Source of the DNA: RBG-16-34-14 sp963727535
GTDB lineage: Bacteria; Bacteroidota; Ignavibacteria; Ignavibacteriales; Ignavibacteriaceae
Reading direction: 5' to 3'
NCBI GenBank assembly: GCA_963727535.1
Contig: CAVSGR010000008.1
Coordinates: 124,001 to 188,000, forward strand
DNA length: 64,000 bases
The notes under the pieces are model-generated. The model had not been told where the DNA came from. It saw nothing but the letters and a program-made list of their open reading frames with translations, and ran no database searches. Shown in pieces: positions 17,338 to 26,341 of the stretch. The position numbers and the translations under genes were made by a program. The stretch's first letter is position 1. Every line of letters begins with the position of its first letter.

Positions 17338-19578
17338 ATGCTATCTGAACAAAAAATAAAAACTGAAAAAATAAGTCTGCCAGTCGAGGGAATGACTTGC
17401 GCAAGCTGTGTTATGCGCGTTGAAAAGGCATTGAGTAAAATCGAGGGAATTAAGGACGTAAATGTAAACTTTGCTACTGAAAAAGCTTCCTTCGCTTTTG
17501 ACCCGGATGTAGTCGATGTGGAAAAAATATCATCAGTAATTGATGATGCAGGATACAAAATTGATGTTTCTTCTTTTAATAAAAACGACAATAGCAAAAA
17601 GGATGAAGAGAAGCACCCAAAAAGTGAATTTGAAAAAAACCTTAGAAATGACTTAATTCTTTCTGTGGTCCTCACAATACCGATTTTAATTTTGAGTATG
17701 GGAAATTTGTTTGATGGATTTTCTAAACTCATTCCATTATCACAGGAAAATATTAATAAAATATTATTTGTTCTTGCAATCCCTGTTGTTTTTATTTCGG
17801 GCAAAAGATTTTTCCGAATCTTCTGGAAAGAGCTTTTACATTTTAGTGCCGATATGAATTCTCTTGTTGCAATCGGTACGGGAACGGCTTTTACTTACAG
17901 CATTATAGCAACACTGTTCCCGGAATTATTATCCGGCAACACTATTCCTCACGTTTATTTCGATACATCAGCAGTAATAATAACTCTTATACTTTTCGGA
18001 AGATGGCTCGAAGCAAAAGCAAAAAGTAAAACCGGAAGTGAAATCAAAAAACTAATAGAGCTTCAACCTAAGACTGCTTTAATAAAAGTTAATAATGAAG
18101 AAAAGATTATTAATATTGAAGAATTAAAAAAAGGCGATGTAGTTATAGTAAAGCCCGGAGGAAAAATTCCTGCAGATGGAAAAATTGTCACGGGTAATTC
18201 AACAGTTGATGAATCTATGGTTACCGGTGAAAGCCTTCCCGTCGAGAAAAGTATCAATTCTAATGTAATCGGTGGAACTATAAACAAAACCGGCTCTTTC
18301 GAATTTGAAGTTACGGCAATTGGCAATAATTCTGTACTCGGTCAAATCATAAAACTTGTTGAAGAAGCACAATCATCAAAAGCTCCGATACAGCAGCTTG
18401 CTGATAAAGTTGCTGGAATTTTTGTCCCTATCGTAATAGGAATTGCACTTATAACTTTTGTAGCCTGGTTAATTGTTGGCGGAAATAATTCTTTCAATCT
18501 CGCTTTAATAAATTTCGTCGCAGTATTGATAATTGCCTGCCCTTGTGCTCTCGGGCTCGCAACTCCAACAGCAATAATTGTAGGAACAGGCAAAAGCGCA
18601 CGGCACGGAATCTTAATAAAAAACGGGCAGGTGCTTGAATTAGTTCACAAAATGAAAGCAATAGTTTTTGATAAGACAGGAACTTTGACTGAAGGAAAAC
18701 CGGTTGTCAGTCAAATAAAATCTTTTGATATAAACGAAAATGAATTACTAAAATATACTGCTTCACTTGAGAAAAAATCAGAGCATCCAATCGGGCAAAC
18801 TATTTTGGAATATGCTAAACAAAAGAAAATTGATACAGTTGAACCCGAATCATTTAATAGTATTACAGGAAAAGGCATTGAAGGGAACATCGGTTCAAAA
18901 AAAATTATTGCAGGCAATAAAAAACTGATGCTTGAGAATAATATTGATCTTACTTTGCTCAGCGGTTTTGATGATCAGGATAATTTGAAAACATCTGTTT
19001 ATGTAGCGATCGATAATAAATTAAAAGGTGTTATCAATATCAATGATGAACTGAAAGAATTTTCTGCTGAAGCAGTATCGTCACTAAAATCAATGGGAAT
19101 AAGAACAATTATGATTACCGGTGATAATAAGAAAGCAGCAAAATCTGTTGCAGAAAAAATTGGGATAGACGAATTTGAAGCAGAAGTCTTACCAGGAGAT
19201 AAATCAGACGCTGTAAAGAAATTGCAGGACAAATATGGAATTACTGCAATGGTCGGAGATGGAATAAACGATGCACCTGCTCTTGCTCAGAGCGACATCG
19301 GAATTGCGATAGGCAAAGGCACCGATGTAGCAATTGAAACAGCGGAAATAGTTTTAGTTAATGATGATTTGAGAAATGTTGTTAAAGCAATAAAATTATC
19401 TAAACAAACCCTGAGAACAATTAAGCAAAATCTCTTCTGGGCTTTTATTTACAACTCTATTGGAATTCCTCTTGCCGCTCTCGGAATGCTGAACCCGATG
19501 TTTGCCGCACTTGCAATGTCTTTAAGTTCAGTGTCTGTTGTTAGTAATTCTCTAAGATTGAAGAATTATAAATTGTAA
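17338..19578 (+). CDS. copA: copper-translocating P1B-type ATPase
   Basis: The 746-residue pump has an N-terminal HMA domain (Cys21 and Cys24 in GMTCASCVMRVEKAL). Eight membrane helices follow in the P1B pattern. The metal-channel motif is CPC at residues 401-403 (IACPCALGLATP). The phosphorylated Asp445 lies in DKTGTLTEG. SEHPIG marks the nucleotide site and GDGINDAPALAQSD (Asp641) the hinge. The CPC motif and the neighbouring CopZ-like gene point to Cu+ export from the cytoplasm. The length is normal. It stands downstream of the hairpin repeat and the chaperone in one cassette. Confidence 0.95.
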   Translation: MLSEQKIKTEKISLPVEGMTCASCVMRVEKALSKIEGIKDVNVNFATEKASFAFDPDVVDVEKISSVIDDAGYKIDVSSFNKNDNSKKDEEKHPKSEFEKNLRNDLILSVVLTIPILILSMGNLFDGFSKLIPLSQENINKILFVLAIPVVFISGKRFFRIFWKELLHFSADMNSLVAIGTGTAFTYSIIATLFPELLSGNTIPHVYFDTSAVIITLILFGRWLEAKAKSKTGSEIKKLIELQPKTALIKVNNEEKIINIEELKKGDVVIVKPGGKIPADGKIVTGNSTVDESMVTGESLPVEKSINSNVIGGTINKTGSFEFEVTAIGNNSVLGQIIKLVEEAQSSKAPIQQLADKVAGIFVPIVIGIALITFVAWLIVGGNNSFNLALINFVAVLIIACPCALGLATPTAIIVGTGKSARHGILIKNGQVLELVHKMKAIVFDKTGTLTEGKPVVSQIKSFDINENELLKYTASLEKKSEHPIGQTILEYAKQKKIDTVEPESFNSITGKGIEGNIGSKKIIAGNKKLMLENNIDLTLLSGFDDQDNLKTSVYVAIDNKLKGVININDELKEFSAEAVSSLKSMGIRTIMITGDNKKAAKSVAEKIGIDEFEAEVLPGDKSDAVKKLQDKYGITAMVGDGINDAPALAQSDIGIAIGKGTDVAIETAEIVLVNDDLRNVVKAIKLSKQTLRTIKQNLFWAFIYNSIGIPLAALGMLNPMFAALAMSLSSVSVVSNSLRLKNYKL

Positions 19579-19590
19579 TCCTATTAGGTC

Positions 19591-19611
19591 ATGCTGAACT
19601 TGTTTCAGCAT
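19591..19611. repeat. short hairpin related to the GTCAT repeats
   Basis: GTCATGCTGAA is followed by CTTG and TTCAGCAT, an eight-base stem. It lies 12 bases after the copA stop. It has no T-run, so it is a weak terminator at best. It resembles one arm of the larger elements at 14053 and 17204. Confidence 0.5.
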
Positions 19612-19726
19612 CTTCAAAGCTAAAAGCACGTTTTGGTTTAAAATAACATTTCATCGTCCTCATTAGTTTACCTTTTCCTAATAGTATTTATCTTCTAATT
19701 TTAGAATAAAACTCTGGAGTCCCTTC

Positions 19727-21178
19727 GTGAAAAATTTTGTCATAGCTATTTTGCTCTTCCCGCTTATGTCGGTAAAACCTCAATCGACACAAATTGAAAA
19801 TTTTTTTAACGATTTGATTAACAACAATCAAAATGATCTAAGTAACTACATTCAACCAGGTTCGTTACAAAAATCAAAAAGACTTGGAATTAATTATGAA
19901 GGAATAAAAAATAAATTCCTTATTTCTTATGATATTGATGAATCTATTAAAGAAAAGATAAATAAGGGTGAGATTTCATATCAAATAACAGAAAAAGAGT
20001 TAAACGATAATTATAAAAAAATAACCTTTAAGACGGATGGAATTGATTTTACAAAGGAATTCTTTTTTCAAAATAATTTATTAGTTGATCCTTCTTCTTT
20101 TTATACAAATAGCTGGAAAACAAAGGAATCAAAATTCTTTAGAATATTTATAAGTGAACCTTCTCAGTTTAATGATTATTCAATGCAACAATTAGATGCT
20201 TTTGTAGAAACGATGCTCGATCTATTAAAAGTTGAGCAACCGGAAAGAGAACTTCTTGAAAAAGAAAAGATTGATTACATTCTTTGCCGCAATGAAAAGG
20301 AAATAGAGGAAATAAGTGGCTTCAATACAAGGGGAATTTATATTTTAGCTTACGATCAAATTATAACGACCTATAACTGTCATTTTCATGAAATTGCTCA
20401 CTTGCTTATTAATTTTAAATTAAAAAATCTTCCCCTTTATACATTACCGTTTTTCCAGGAAGGATTTGCTACGGCAACAGGAGGAAGAGGTGGATTAGGA
20501 AGGAATGTATTACTTGACATAGGATGGTTTCTTCAAAAAAGTACTTTCATCCCATTTAATTCAATTATTACTAAAGAAAATTTCTTCACTGAAGATGCCT
20601 CATTAACTTATCCGGTTGCTTCTTTATACAATCTATTCTTACTCAAAGGACTCGGCATTCAAAGCTATCTTAAGTTATATTCTACTTATTCAGGGAGTGC
20701 AAATTTTATTTCCAACCTTTCTATAGATTCACTTAAACTACCATCAATAGAAAAATTTAATTTATATATAAACAGTTATAAACAACAAGGGGGAATTGCA
20801 CTTGAGGTAGAAGAAGAATTTAATAAACCTGCTGAGAGCAAAGAGGGGATAATTAAAGAATCAGAAAACTATTATTTGATAAAAATTCGTTCTAATCTTC
20901 TGTTAAGAACTTATAAACCGTTGAAAGATTATAAGAGCAAAAAGTTTGCAGAAGTTTTCCCAGGAATAAAATATGAGGGTTATAAATATTTAATTAAAGC
21001 CGATAAAAGAGAAATTAATATTTACAATCTATATAGCAATATCTTAATCGCATCCTATAGCACAGGTTTTTCTCTAAACACTAAAGAAGTCACAAGTGAG
21101 GATGGTTATTTAATATTTTATGTAAGAAAAAATATTTTTGGAGAAAAGATGAATGAATTAATAATTTCAGAGATATAA
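19727..21178 (+). CDS. secreted HExxH (gluzincin-like) protein of unknown function
   Basis: The start is a GTG at 19727 with GGAG upstream. A short signal peptide follows (MKNFVIAILLFPLMSVKPQS). The 483-residue protein has a metalloprotease-like motif HFHEIAHLL near residue 225 and a downstream E in FFQEGFATATGGRG, the order seen in gluzincins (HExxH and a third Glu ligand). The C-terminal 150 residues are a separate beta-rich part. I do not recognise the family. A zinc-dependent peptidase in the periplasm is the best guess from the motif alone. It is a single gene between copA and the convergent guaB/guaC-like gene. Confidence 0.7.
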   Translation: MKNFVIAILLFPLMSVKPQSTQIENFFNDLINNNQNDLSNYIQPGSLQKSKRLGINYEGIKNKFLISYDIDESIKEKINKGEISYQITEKELNDNYKKITFKTDGIDFTKEFFFQNNLLVDPSSFYTNSWKTKESKFFRIFISEPSQFNDYSMQQLDAFVETMLDLLKVEQPERELLEKEKIDYILCRNEKEIEEISGFNTRGIYILAYDQIITTYNCHFHEIAHLLINFKLKNLPLYTLPFFQEGFATATGGRGGLGRNVLLDIGWFLQKSTFIPFNSIITKENFFTEDASLTYPVASLYNLFLLKGLGIQSYLKLYSTYSGSANFISNLSIDSLKLPSIEKFNLYINSYKQQGGIALEVEEEFNKPAESKEGIIKESENYYLIKIRSNLLLRTYKPLKDYKSKKFAEVFPGIKYEGYKYLIKADKREINIYNLYSNILIASYSTGFSLNTKEVTSEDGYLIFYVRKNIFGEKMNELIISEI

Positions 21179-21222
21179 AAATTAGAACAAAGCACTTTTG
21201 TTTTTAATATCTAAGGCATCAA

Positions 21223-22239
21223 TTAAATCTTTGGTAATCTTTCTAAGTAAGAACTATTGCTCAATACTGCAAAAGTATCTGCACTTCTAAGTTCATCTAG
21301 ATTAAAACAATCCATATAGCTCATTGTACTTTTTAATCCGTCGGAGATGCTATCAATCACGTTTTTAACGGGACCTTTGTAAGCAACCATCGTTTCTTCA
21401 CCTTCGATAAACTCATTCCTCATTTTAACTCCGAATGAAGCTGAACCTCTGTATTTTTTCCAGAGCTGTCCTTGATACTTAATTACTTCACCTGGAGTTT
21501 CTCTTGTACCGGCAAGCATTCTTCCAAGCATAACAACATCGGCACCTAATGCAAGAGCCTTTGCAACATCACCGGGACTTTTAATTCCGCCGTCAGCAAT
21601 AATTTTTATTTTAAGCTTTGATTTTTCCCTTGAGTAATAAACATTCAGCAAAGATGAAACTTGCCCAATACCAATTCCTGTTTGAATTGAAGTTGTACAA
21701 ACACTACCGCTTCCTATTCCAACTCTTACAGCATCGGCACCGGAATCTTCAAGTTGCTGCAAACTTGCGCCGTGTGCAATATTCCCGACAATAACAGGTA
21801 CATCAAATTTACTTTTTATTTCCTCTGTTTTATTTAATACAGCGCTATTGTTTGCGTTTGCTGTATCTATACAAATTATATATTTACTCTCAGCAAGTTT
21901 TTCAATTGTTTCTAAAGGCGCATTCAAAGCGACGGAAACAGCTTTGACAAGTTCATTCTCTTTCTTATCACTCAGCAATTCATCAAGAGAAGAATCGAAC
22001 CTGTTAAGAATTCCAAGGCATCCTAACCTGGAAAGCTCTTTTGTCATTTCAAGTCCGCTTACTGTATCCATTGGACTCGAAATAACAGGAACATTCAATT
22101 TAAGATTAAGAAACTCAGAGGAAGTTAAAGCTTCTGTCCTTGATTTTATTCTTGATACTTTTGTGGGAATTAAACTTATATCATCATAAGTCAGAGAATA
22201 ATTATATTCATTCAGATCTTTTCGTGTGTAAATTTTCAT
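21223..22239 (-). CDS. IMP dehydrogenase/GMP reductase-family protein
   Basis: At 338 residues it is the size of GMP reductase and lacks the CBS domains of most IMP dehydrogenases. It has SYDDISLIPTKVSR near the start, SPMDTVSG, the catalytic-loop motif VGIGSGSVCTTSIQTGIG with Cys181, IIADGGIKSPGDVAKALALG and VMLGRMLAGTRETPGE. Both enzymes use the same Cys chemistry on IMP/GMP. Short length and the SVCTT loop lean towards GMP reductase (GuaC), but a CBS-less IMP dehydrogenase cannot be excluded. Confidence 0.85.
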   Translation of the reverse strand: MKIYTRKDLNEYNYSLTYDDISLIPTKVSRIKSRTEALTSSEFLNLKLNVPVISSPMDTVSGLEMTKELSRLGCLGILNRFDSSLDELLSDKKENELVKAVSVALNAPLETIEKLAESKYIICIDTANANNSAVLNKTEEIKSKFDVPVIVGNIAHGASLQQLEDSGADAVRVGIGSGSVCTTSIQTGIGIGQVSSLLNVYYSREKSKLKIKIIADGGIKSPGDVAKALALGADVVMLGRMLAGTRETPGEVIKYQGQLWKKYRGSASFGVKMRNEFIEGEETMVAYKGPVKNVIDSISDGLKSTMSYMDCFNLDELRSADTFAVLSNSSYLERLPKI

Positions 22240-22240
22240 G

Positions 22241-22290
22241 TTAGGTTTTTTGGTTATTAAGTTACTTGGTTATTGAGTCATATGTTATTA
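22241..22290. repeat. octamer repeat array, inverted copy
   Basis: Read on the minus strand the stretch is a run of units such as CTCAATAA, CCAAGTAA and CTTAATAA. These match the units of the arrays at 22333 and 22757 but in the opposite orientation. It lies just upstream of the GMP-reductase-like start. Confidence 0.6.
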
Positions 22291-22332
22291 AAATAGTAAG
22301 TTTTATAAATTAGTTTGGAATCAATATCTCTT

Positions 22333-22373
22333 CCTTAATAACCTTCCAACTCAATAACTCATTAACTAAACAG
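22333..22373. repeat. octamer repeat array at the 3' end of the four-helix-bundle gene
   Basis: Five consecutive units read CCTTAATAA, CCTTCCAA, CTCAATAA, CTCATTAA and CTAAACAG. The last contains the stop codon of the small gene on the minus strand. The units share the consensus CYYANTAA with the array at 22757. Confidence 0.65.
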
Positions 22374-22735
22374 ACTGTTTTTTCAGGTAAGAAATATATC
22401 CATTTAGAACTTTGATACAATGTAAAACTTTCTCTTTGAAGTATTCCAGTTCAATATCGGAAATATATTCTTCGTCAAAAGCATCTATCAAATGATTAAC
22501 TGTTTCAAATAAACTATCTCTCGCATTAAAACAGAACTTAGAATTTTCCTTGTAATGAAATCTTCCAAACCATTCTGCAATATTTGCTCCTTCGGACCTG
22601 CTACTCCTAACTAATTTGGTCAACTAGTTTATATTTCTCATCAGCAGGAAATTTCTTTGTTAATTCCCGAATTTCTTTTTTAAGCTGCCTCACTAATTTC
22701 CAAGCTTCAAGTTCTTCAAATGTTACAAAATTCAT
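22366..22735 (-). pseudogene. four-helix-bundle protein (23S rRNA intervening-sequence type), one-base frameshift
   Basis: From ATG at 22735 the frame reads MNFVTFEELEAWKLVRQLKK and runs to KFPADEKYKLVDQ. It then stops because of one extra A in CAAATTAG near 22622. The next frame continues with LVRSSRSEGANIAEWFGRFH and ends ISYLKKQSV at 22366. Together they give about 123 residues, the normal length. This family (helical pentamers, also called IVP and related to the Avd proteins of diversity-generating retroelements) has no settled function when it stands alone. The gene is bracketed by arrays of an AT-rich octamer. The break may be a sequencing error. Confidence 0.8.
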
Positions 22736-22756
22736 TTGAGTTTCCTCCCATTTTAC

Positions 22757-22815
22757 CTAATAACTAACAACTCAATAACTTATTAACCCAATAACCTACT
22801 AACTCAGTAACTTAG
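22757..22815. repeat. octamer repeat array upstream of the four-helix-bundle gene
   Basis: About eight head-to-tail units of seven to nine bases fill the gap between the small gene and the pepF stop. They read CTAATAA, CTAACAA, CTCAATAA, CTTATTAA, CCCAATAA, CCTACTAA, CTCAGTAA and CTTAG. Each fits CYYANTAA. It ends at the base before the pepF stop codon. Confidence 0.75.
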
Positions 22816-24660
22816 CTAAATTAACGCCTCAACCTCATTAAGAAGTTCATTCATTTTCTGTGTTGTACTTAATACTGCTTCAGGGGAGCTCATATCAACA
22901 CCGGCACTTTTAAGAATATTAATCGGATAATCGGAACTACCTGCTTTAAGAAAGTTGAGGTATTTATCTACTGCAGGCTTCCCTTCTGTTTTAACTTTTC
23001 TTGCAAGAACTTCTGAAGCAGAAAAGCCTGTTGCATATTGATAGACATAAAAATTATAATAAAAATGTGGAACTCTCGCCCACGTATATCTTTCTTTATC
23101 ATCCACAATCATTTCAGGTCCCCAGTATTTTTGGTATAAAGAACCATAAAGTTCGCAAAGTGTATCTGGTGTTAAGGCAATTCCACTTTCGGTTTTTTCA
23201 TATACTATCTTTTCAAACTCTGCAAACATTACCTGCCTGTAAAAAGTAGTGGTAATATTGTTAAGATATTTTTCAAGGAAATAAAGTTTATCATCTTTTG
23301 CTGAAGTATTGGATATTAAATAATCGAGCAAAAGAGATTCGTTGAATGTTGATGCAACTTCTGCAAGAAAAATAGAATAGTTTGCATAAGGATAAGGTTG
23401 TGTATCTCCTGTAAAATGGGAATGCATATTGTGTCCCATTTCGTGAGTTAAAGTAAAAACATCATTCAGAAGATCTGTCCAGTTTAACAAAACATAAGGA
23501 TGCACACCAAAAGTAGTTCCTGATGAATATGCCCCGCTTCTTTTTGCCTGGGTTTCACAAACATCAATCCATCGATTATTAAATGCAGTTTTAAGAATAG
23601 TAAGATATTCTTCTCCAAGAGGTTTGAGTGAATCGAGAACGATTTCTTTTGCTCTATCATAAGGATACTTTAACTCAGTTACATTATTGAAAAGAGTAAC
23701 ATAAGTATCATAAGGATGAAGCTCTTTTATTCCAAGAAGTTTTTTCTTTAATGCTGCCCACCTATGCAAAGGTTTAAGATTATTATCTGCTGTATCAATT
23801 ACATTATCATAAACTGAAACAGGAATATTATACCTGTCTAATGCTGCTTCAAGAGCACTTGTATATTTTCTTGCAACAGAATTGAAAATATTTGTCTTCA
23901 AATTACCATTGAACAACGCAGCAAAAGTATTTGAATATTGTTGAAAAGGTGAATAATAATTTTTAAATGCTCTCTGCCTGTATTCCCTGTCTTTAGAATA
24001 CATAGAAGCGTAATATCTTCCATGAGAAATTTCTATATCGTTGCCGGAATCATCTTTTATTGTAGGGAATTTTATATCCGCATTTGTAAACATTGAATAA
24101 GCATTATAAGGAACCTGAGTTATTTCGGAAGATAAAGCAAGAAGTTCTTCCTGTTCTTTCGATAACGTATGAATTTTTGTCCTTAAAAGATCATCGATTA
24201 TTTGCCGGTAAAGTTTAAGATCATTATTCGATTCAACCATTTGGCGAAGAGTTTTATCAGGTATCTGTAAAAGTTCGGGACGTATAAATGAAGCTGCAGC
24301 TCCGGCTTTTGCATGAAGACTTTTAATTCTCTCTTCCATAGCCTGGTAATTAGTGACGCGCATATCGCTGTCTTTAGAAAGCATTGAATAAAGATAAAGT
24401 CTTTCCAGTTTCATCCCGATCGAATCATCAAATTGAAAACACTTAAGAAGATGATCGGAACTTTTGGAAAGAGTTCCTTTGAACCCTCCATAATTTGGAA
24501 TATTGCTTTCTACCCATTTAAAATCTTTTTCCCATTCATCATCATTTTTATAGATGTGAGTGAGGTCCCATTTATATTTATCATCGATTTTACCTCTTGC
24601 AGGTAGAGATGACACTTCCGTTGAAAGCATAATTAAGTTTTGAATTTTTCTATAAAACAC
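22816..24660 (-). CDS. pepF: oligoendopeptidase F (M3 family)
   Basis: I keep the GTG start at 24660 because GGGGGGAG lies seven bases upstream; an ATG at 24630 has no ribosome site. The product has 614 residues, the usual PepF size. The zinc site is HEMGH at residues 406-410 (VFTLTHEMGHNMHSHFTG) with the third ligand Glu in IFLAEVASTFNE. Other family blocks are WDLTHIYKNDDEWEKD near the start and HFYYNFYVYQYATGFSAS near the end. It is a cytoplasmic zinc peptidase that trims short peptides. It has no signal peptide. It stands alone between the small helical gene and corA. Confidence 0.95.
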   Translation of the reverse strand: MFYRKIQNLIMLSTEVSSLPARGKIDDKYKWDLTHIYKNDDEWEKDFKWVESNIPNYGGFKGTLSKSSDHLLKCFQFDDSIGMKLERLYLYSMLSKDSDMRVTNYQAMEERIKSLHAKAGAAASFIRPELLQIPDKTLRQMVESNNDLKLYRQIIDDLLRTKIHTLSKEQEELLALSSEITQVPYNAYSMFTNADIKFPTIKDDSGNDIEISHGRYYASMYSKDREYRQRAFKNYYSPFQQYSNTFAALFNGNLKTNIFNSVARKYTSALEAALDRYNIPVSVYDNVIDTADNNLKPLHRWAALKKKLLGIKELHPYDTYVTLFNNVTELKYPYDRAKEIVLDSLKPLGEEYLTILKTAFNNRWIDVCETQAKRSGAYSSGTTFGVHPYVLLNWTDLLNDVFTLTHEMGHNMHSHFTGDTQPYPYANYSIFLAEVASTFNESLLLDYLISNTSAKDDKLYFLEKYLNNITTTFYRQVMFAEFEKIVYEKTESGIALTPDTLCELYGSLYQKYWGPEMIVDDKERYTWARVPHFYYNFYVYQYATGFSASEVLARKVKTEGKPAVDKYLNFLKAGSSDYPINILKSAGVDMSSPEAVLSTTQKMNELLNEVEALI

Positions 24661-24748
24661 GTTATTACTCCCCCCTTCTTAGTTAACAAAATATTTAAAA
24701 TGACAGCACTAAAGATAACAATATCAGATAAAATTTCATTAAATAAAG

Positions 24749-25828
24749 TTACATCCATTTCTTTTTTCTAAAAATAACAAGCAGCAAAACCACAATAATA
24801 ACCATAAGCATTAAAACCAGAGGATATCCGAAATACCAGTTCAATTCCGGCATGTTGAATGGACTTTTATTAGTATTAAAGTTCATTCCATAAACACCCA
24901 CAATAAATGTTAGAGGAATGAAAATGGTCGAAATTATAGTAAGAACTTTTACAACCTCATTCAGTTTTAAGCCGGATGTGGACCTGTAAATTTCAATCAT
25001 GCTGTTAACCTGTTCGCGGAAATTTTCAAGTGTATCAGTAGCACTTTTTATATGATCTTCAAGATCCTTTATAAAAACCAAATTAGATTTTTGAATTAAC
25101 GGATGAACATCTTTTTCAACTGTATAAATAATTTCTTTAAGCGGAACAACAGAACGCCTTAGCTTGTAGACTTCTTTTCTGAAGCTGTAAATATTTTCCA
25201 AAGTTTCCTGTTGGGGATCATCGAGAAGTTCATCTTCAATATTTTCCATCATTTCATCGAGTTCCAGAATAATCACCGCATAGCTATCTACAATAGAATC
25301 AAGAAGGCTGTACAAAAGATAATCGGAACCGAGTTTTCTCAATCTTCCCTTTCCGTTTCTTATCCTTTCTCTTACAAAGTTAAAAACATCGCCTTCCTTT
25401 TCCTGGAAAGTTATCAGATAATTTTTTCCAAGCATAAAGCTTACCTGTTCTACAGATATTTTTTTTGTACTGCTATCAAAACTTAGCATTTTACAAATCA
25501 TAAAAATATGATCTTCCAGTTCTTCAAGCTTTGGAGAGTGTGCTACGTTAAGAATATCTTCCATCTCAAGTGAACTAATATTAAATATTTCTCCTGCTTT
25601 TTCAAGCTTTTCTACTTCGTGAAGACCGTTGATGTTTATCCATAAAACACTTTCGGGATTAACGAGTTCTTTTAGTTCTTCAATGTTTTCAATATTCTTT
25701 TCTATAATCGATGCTGAATTATACTGAAAGATGTCAATCTTAATTTTTTCAACTTTCTGTTCTCCGGTAAAAATCAATGTACCCGGCGGCATCCCCTGTT
25801 TTTTTCTTACGATGTTTAATATTGACAT
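24749..25828 (-). CDS. corA: CorA-type magnesium/cobalt transporter
   Basis: The 359-residue protein has a long soluble N-terminal part, a coiled-coil stalk (about 190-290) and two membrane helices at the C-terminus. These are joined by the signature YGMNF (TFIVGVYGMNFNTNKSPFNM) and the tail ends in positive residues (FRKKKWM). It forms pentameric channels for Mg2+ in the inner membrane. The length is normal. No Mg2+-sensing leader is evident upstream. It is a single gene. Confidence 0.95.
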   Translation of the reverse strand: MSILNIVRKKQGMPPGTLIFTGEQKVEKIKIDIFQYNSASIIEKNIENIEELKELVNPESVLWININGLHEVEKLEKAGEIFNISSLEMEDILNVAHSPKLEELEDHIFMICKMLSFDSSTKKISVEQVSFMLGKNYLITFQEKEGDVFNFVRERIRNGKGRLRKLGSDYLLYSLLDSIVDSYAVIILELDEMMENIEDELLDDPQQETLENIYSFRKEVYKLRRSVVPLKEIIYTVEKDVHPLIQKSNLVFIKDLEDHIKSATDTLENFREQVNSMIEIYRSTSGLKLNEVVKVLTIISTIFIPLTFIVGVYGMNFNTNKSPFNMPELNWYFGYPLVLMLMVIIVVLLLVIFRKKKWM

Positions 25829-25912
25829 ATCTTTCCTCTTTGATCTTTTACAACTATTGTGTCTTTAAATATAACGAAGGATTAAAAGAAGTAAAAAATA
25901 TCTACAAAAAGA

Positions 25913-26326
25913 TTACTGGGAGCGCGAAAGTGTTACCTGAAATTTTCCTGTAAAATTGCGAAAATCTATTGCGATAACCTGAGGTTGAGAACCATTAATA
26001 TTTCCAAGAACCCCTCTCGTATTAGTATCAAATTTCTCAGAATATAAAACACTGTTTGAACCTGTTTTTACCTGAACCTGAACATACCCTGAAGAATAAT
26101 CTGCAATGATTGAGTATATATTAGCTTTAACAGTGTTAAGAAATGGATTGTCGTTAATAGATGCAGTTATATTGTTTGCATTGATAGAAAATATATACGA
26201 GTTGTTCGTCCTCGTAAGAAGCGGTTCGTTAATATTACCAATTGGATTACCCGGGGGAATTATTTCTTCCCTGCAGGAAATAAATAAAAGTAAAGTAAAG
26301 AAAAGAAATATTTTTGTCTTTCTCAT
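25913..26326 (-). CDS. small lipoprotein of unknown function
   Basis: The 137 residues begin with a lipoprotein signal peptide (MRKTKIFLFFTLLLFISC) whose lipobox Cys is residue 18. The rest is beta-rich and Asn/Ser-rich, with GSQPQVIAIDFRNFTGKFQV near the end. I recognise no family. It follows two thioredoxin-fold genes on the same strand after a gap of 15 bases, so it is probably in their operon. Confidence 0.65.
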   Translation of the reverse strand: MRKTKIFLFFTLLLFISCREEIIPPGNPIGNINEPLLTRTNNSYIFSINANNITASINDNPFLNTVKANIYSIIADYSSGYVQVQVKTGSNSVLYSEKFDTNTRGVLGNINGSQPQVIAIDFRNFTGKFQVTLSRSQ

Positions 26327-26341
26327 TTCTTTAATTTTTAT

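Noticed and set aside
21848..22189. 113-codon frame opposite the GMP-reductase-like gene
   Set aside because: It is antisense to conserved enzyme motifs and lacks a ribosome site.
22366..22735. Diversity-generating retroelement around the Avd-like gene
   Set aside because: No reverse transcriptase, template repeat or variable-repeat target gene lies within the window.
22241..22815. CRISPR array or microsatellite for the octamer repeats
   Set aside because: Units are seven to nine bases with no spacers and no cas genes nearby, so not CRISPR; units vary too much for a simple microsatellite.
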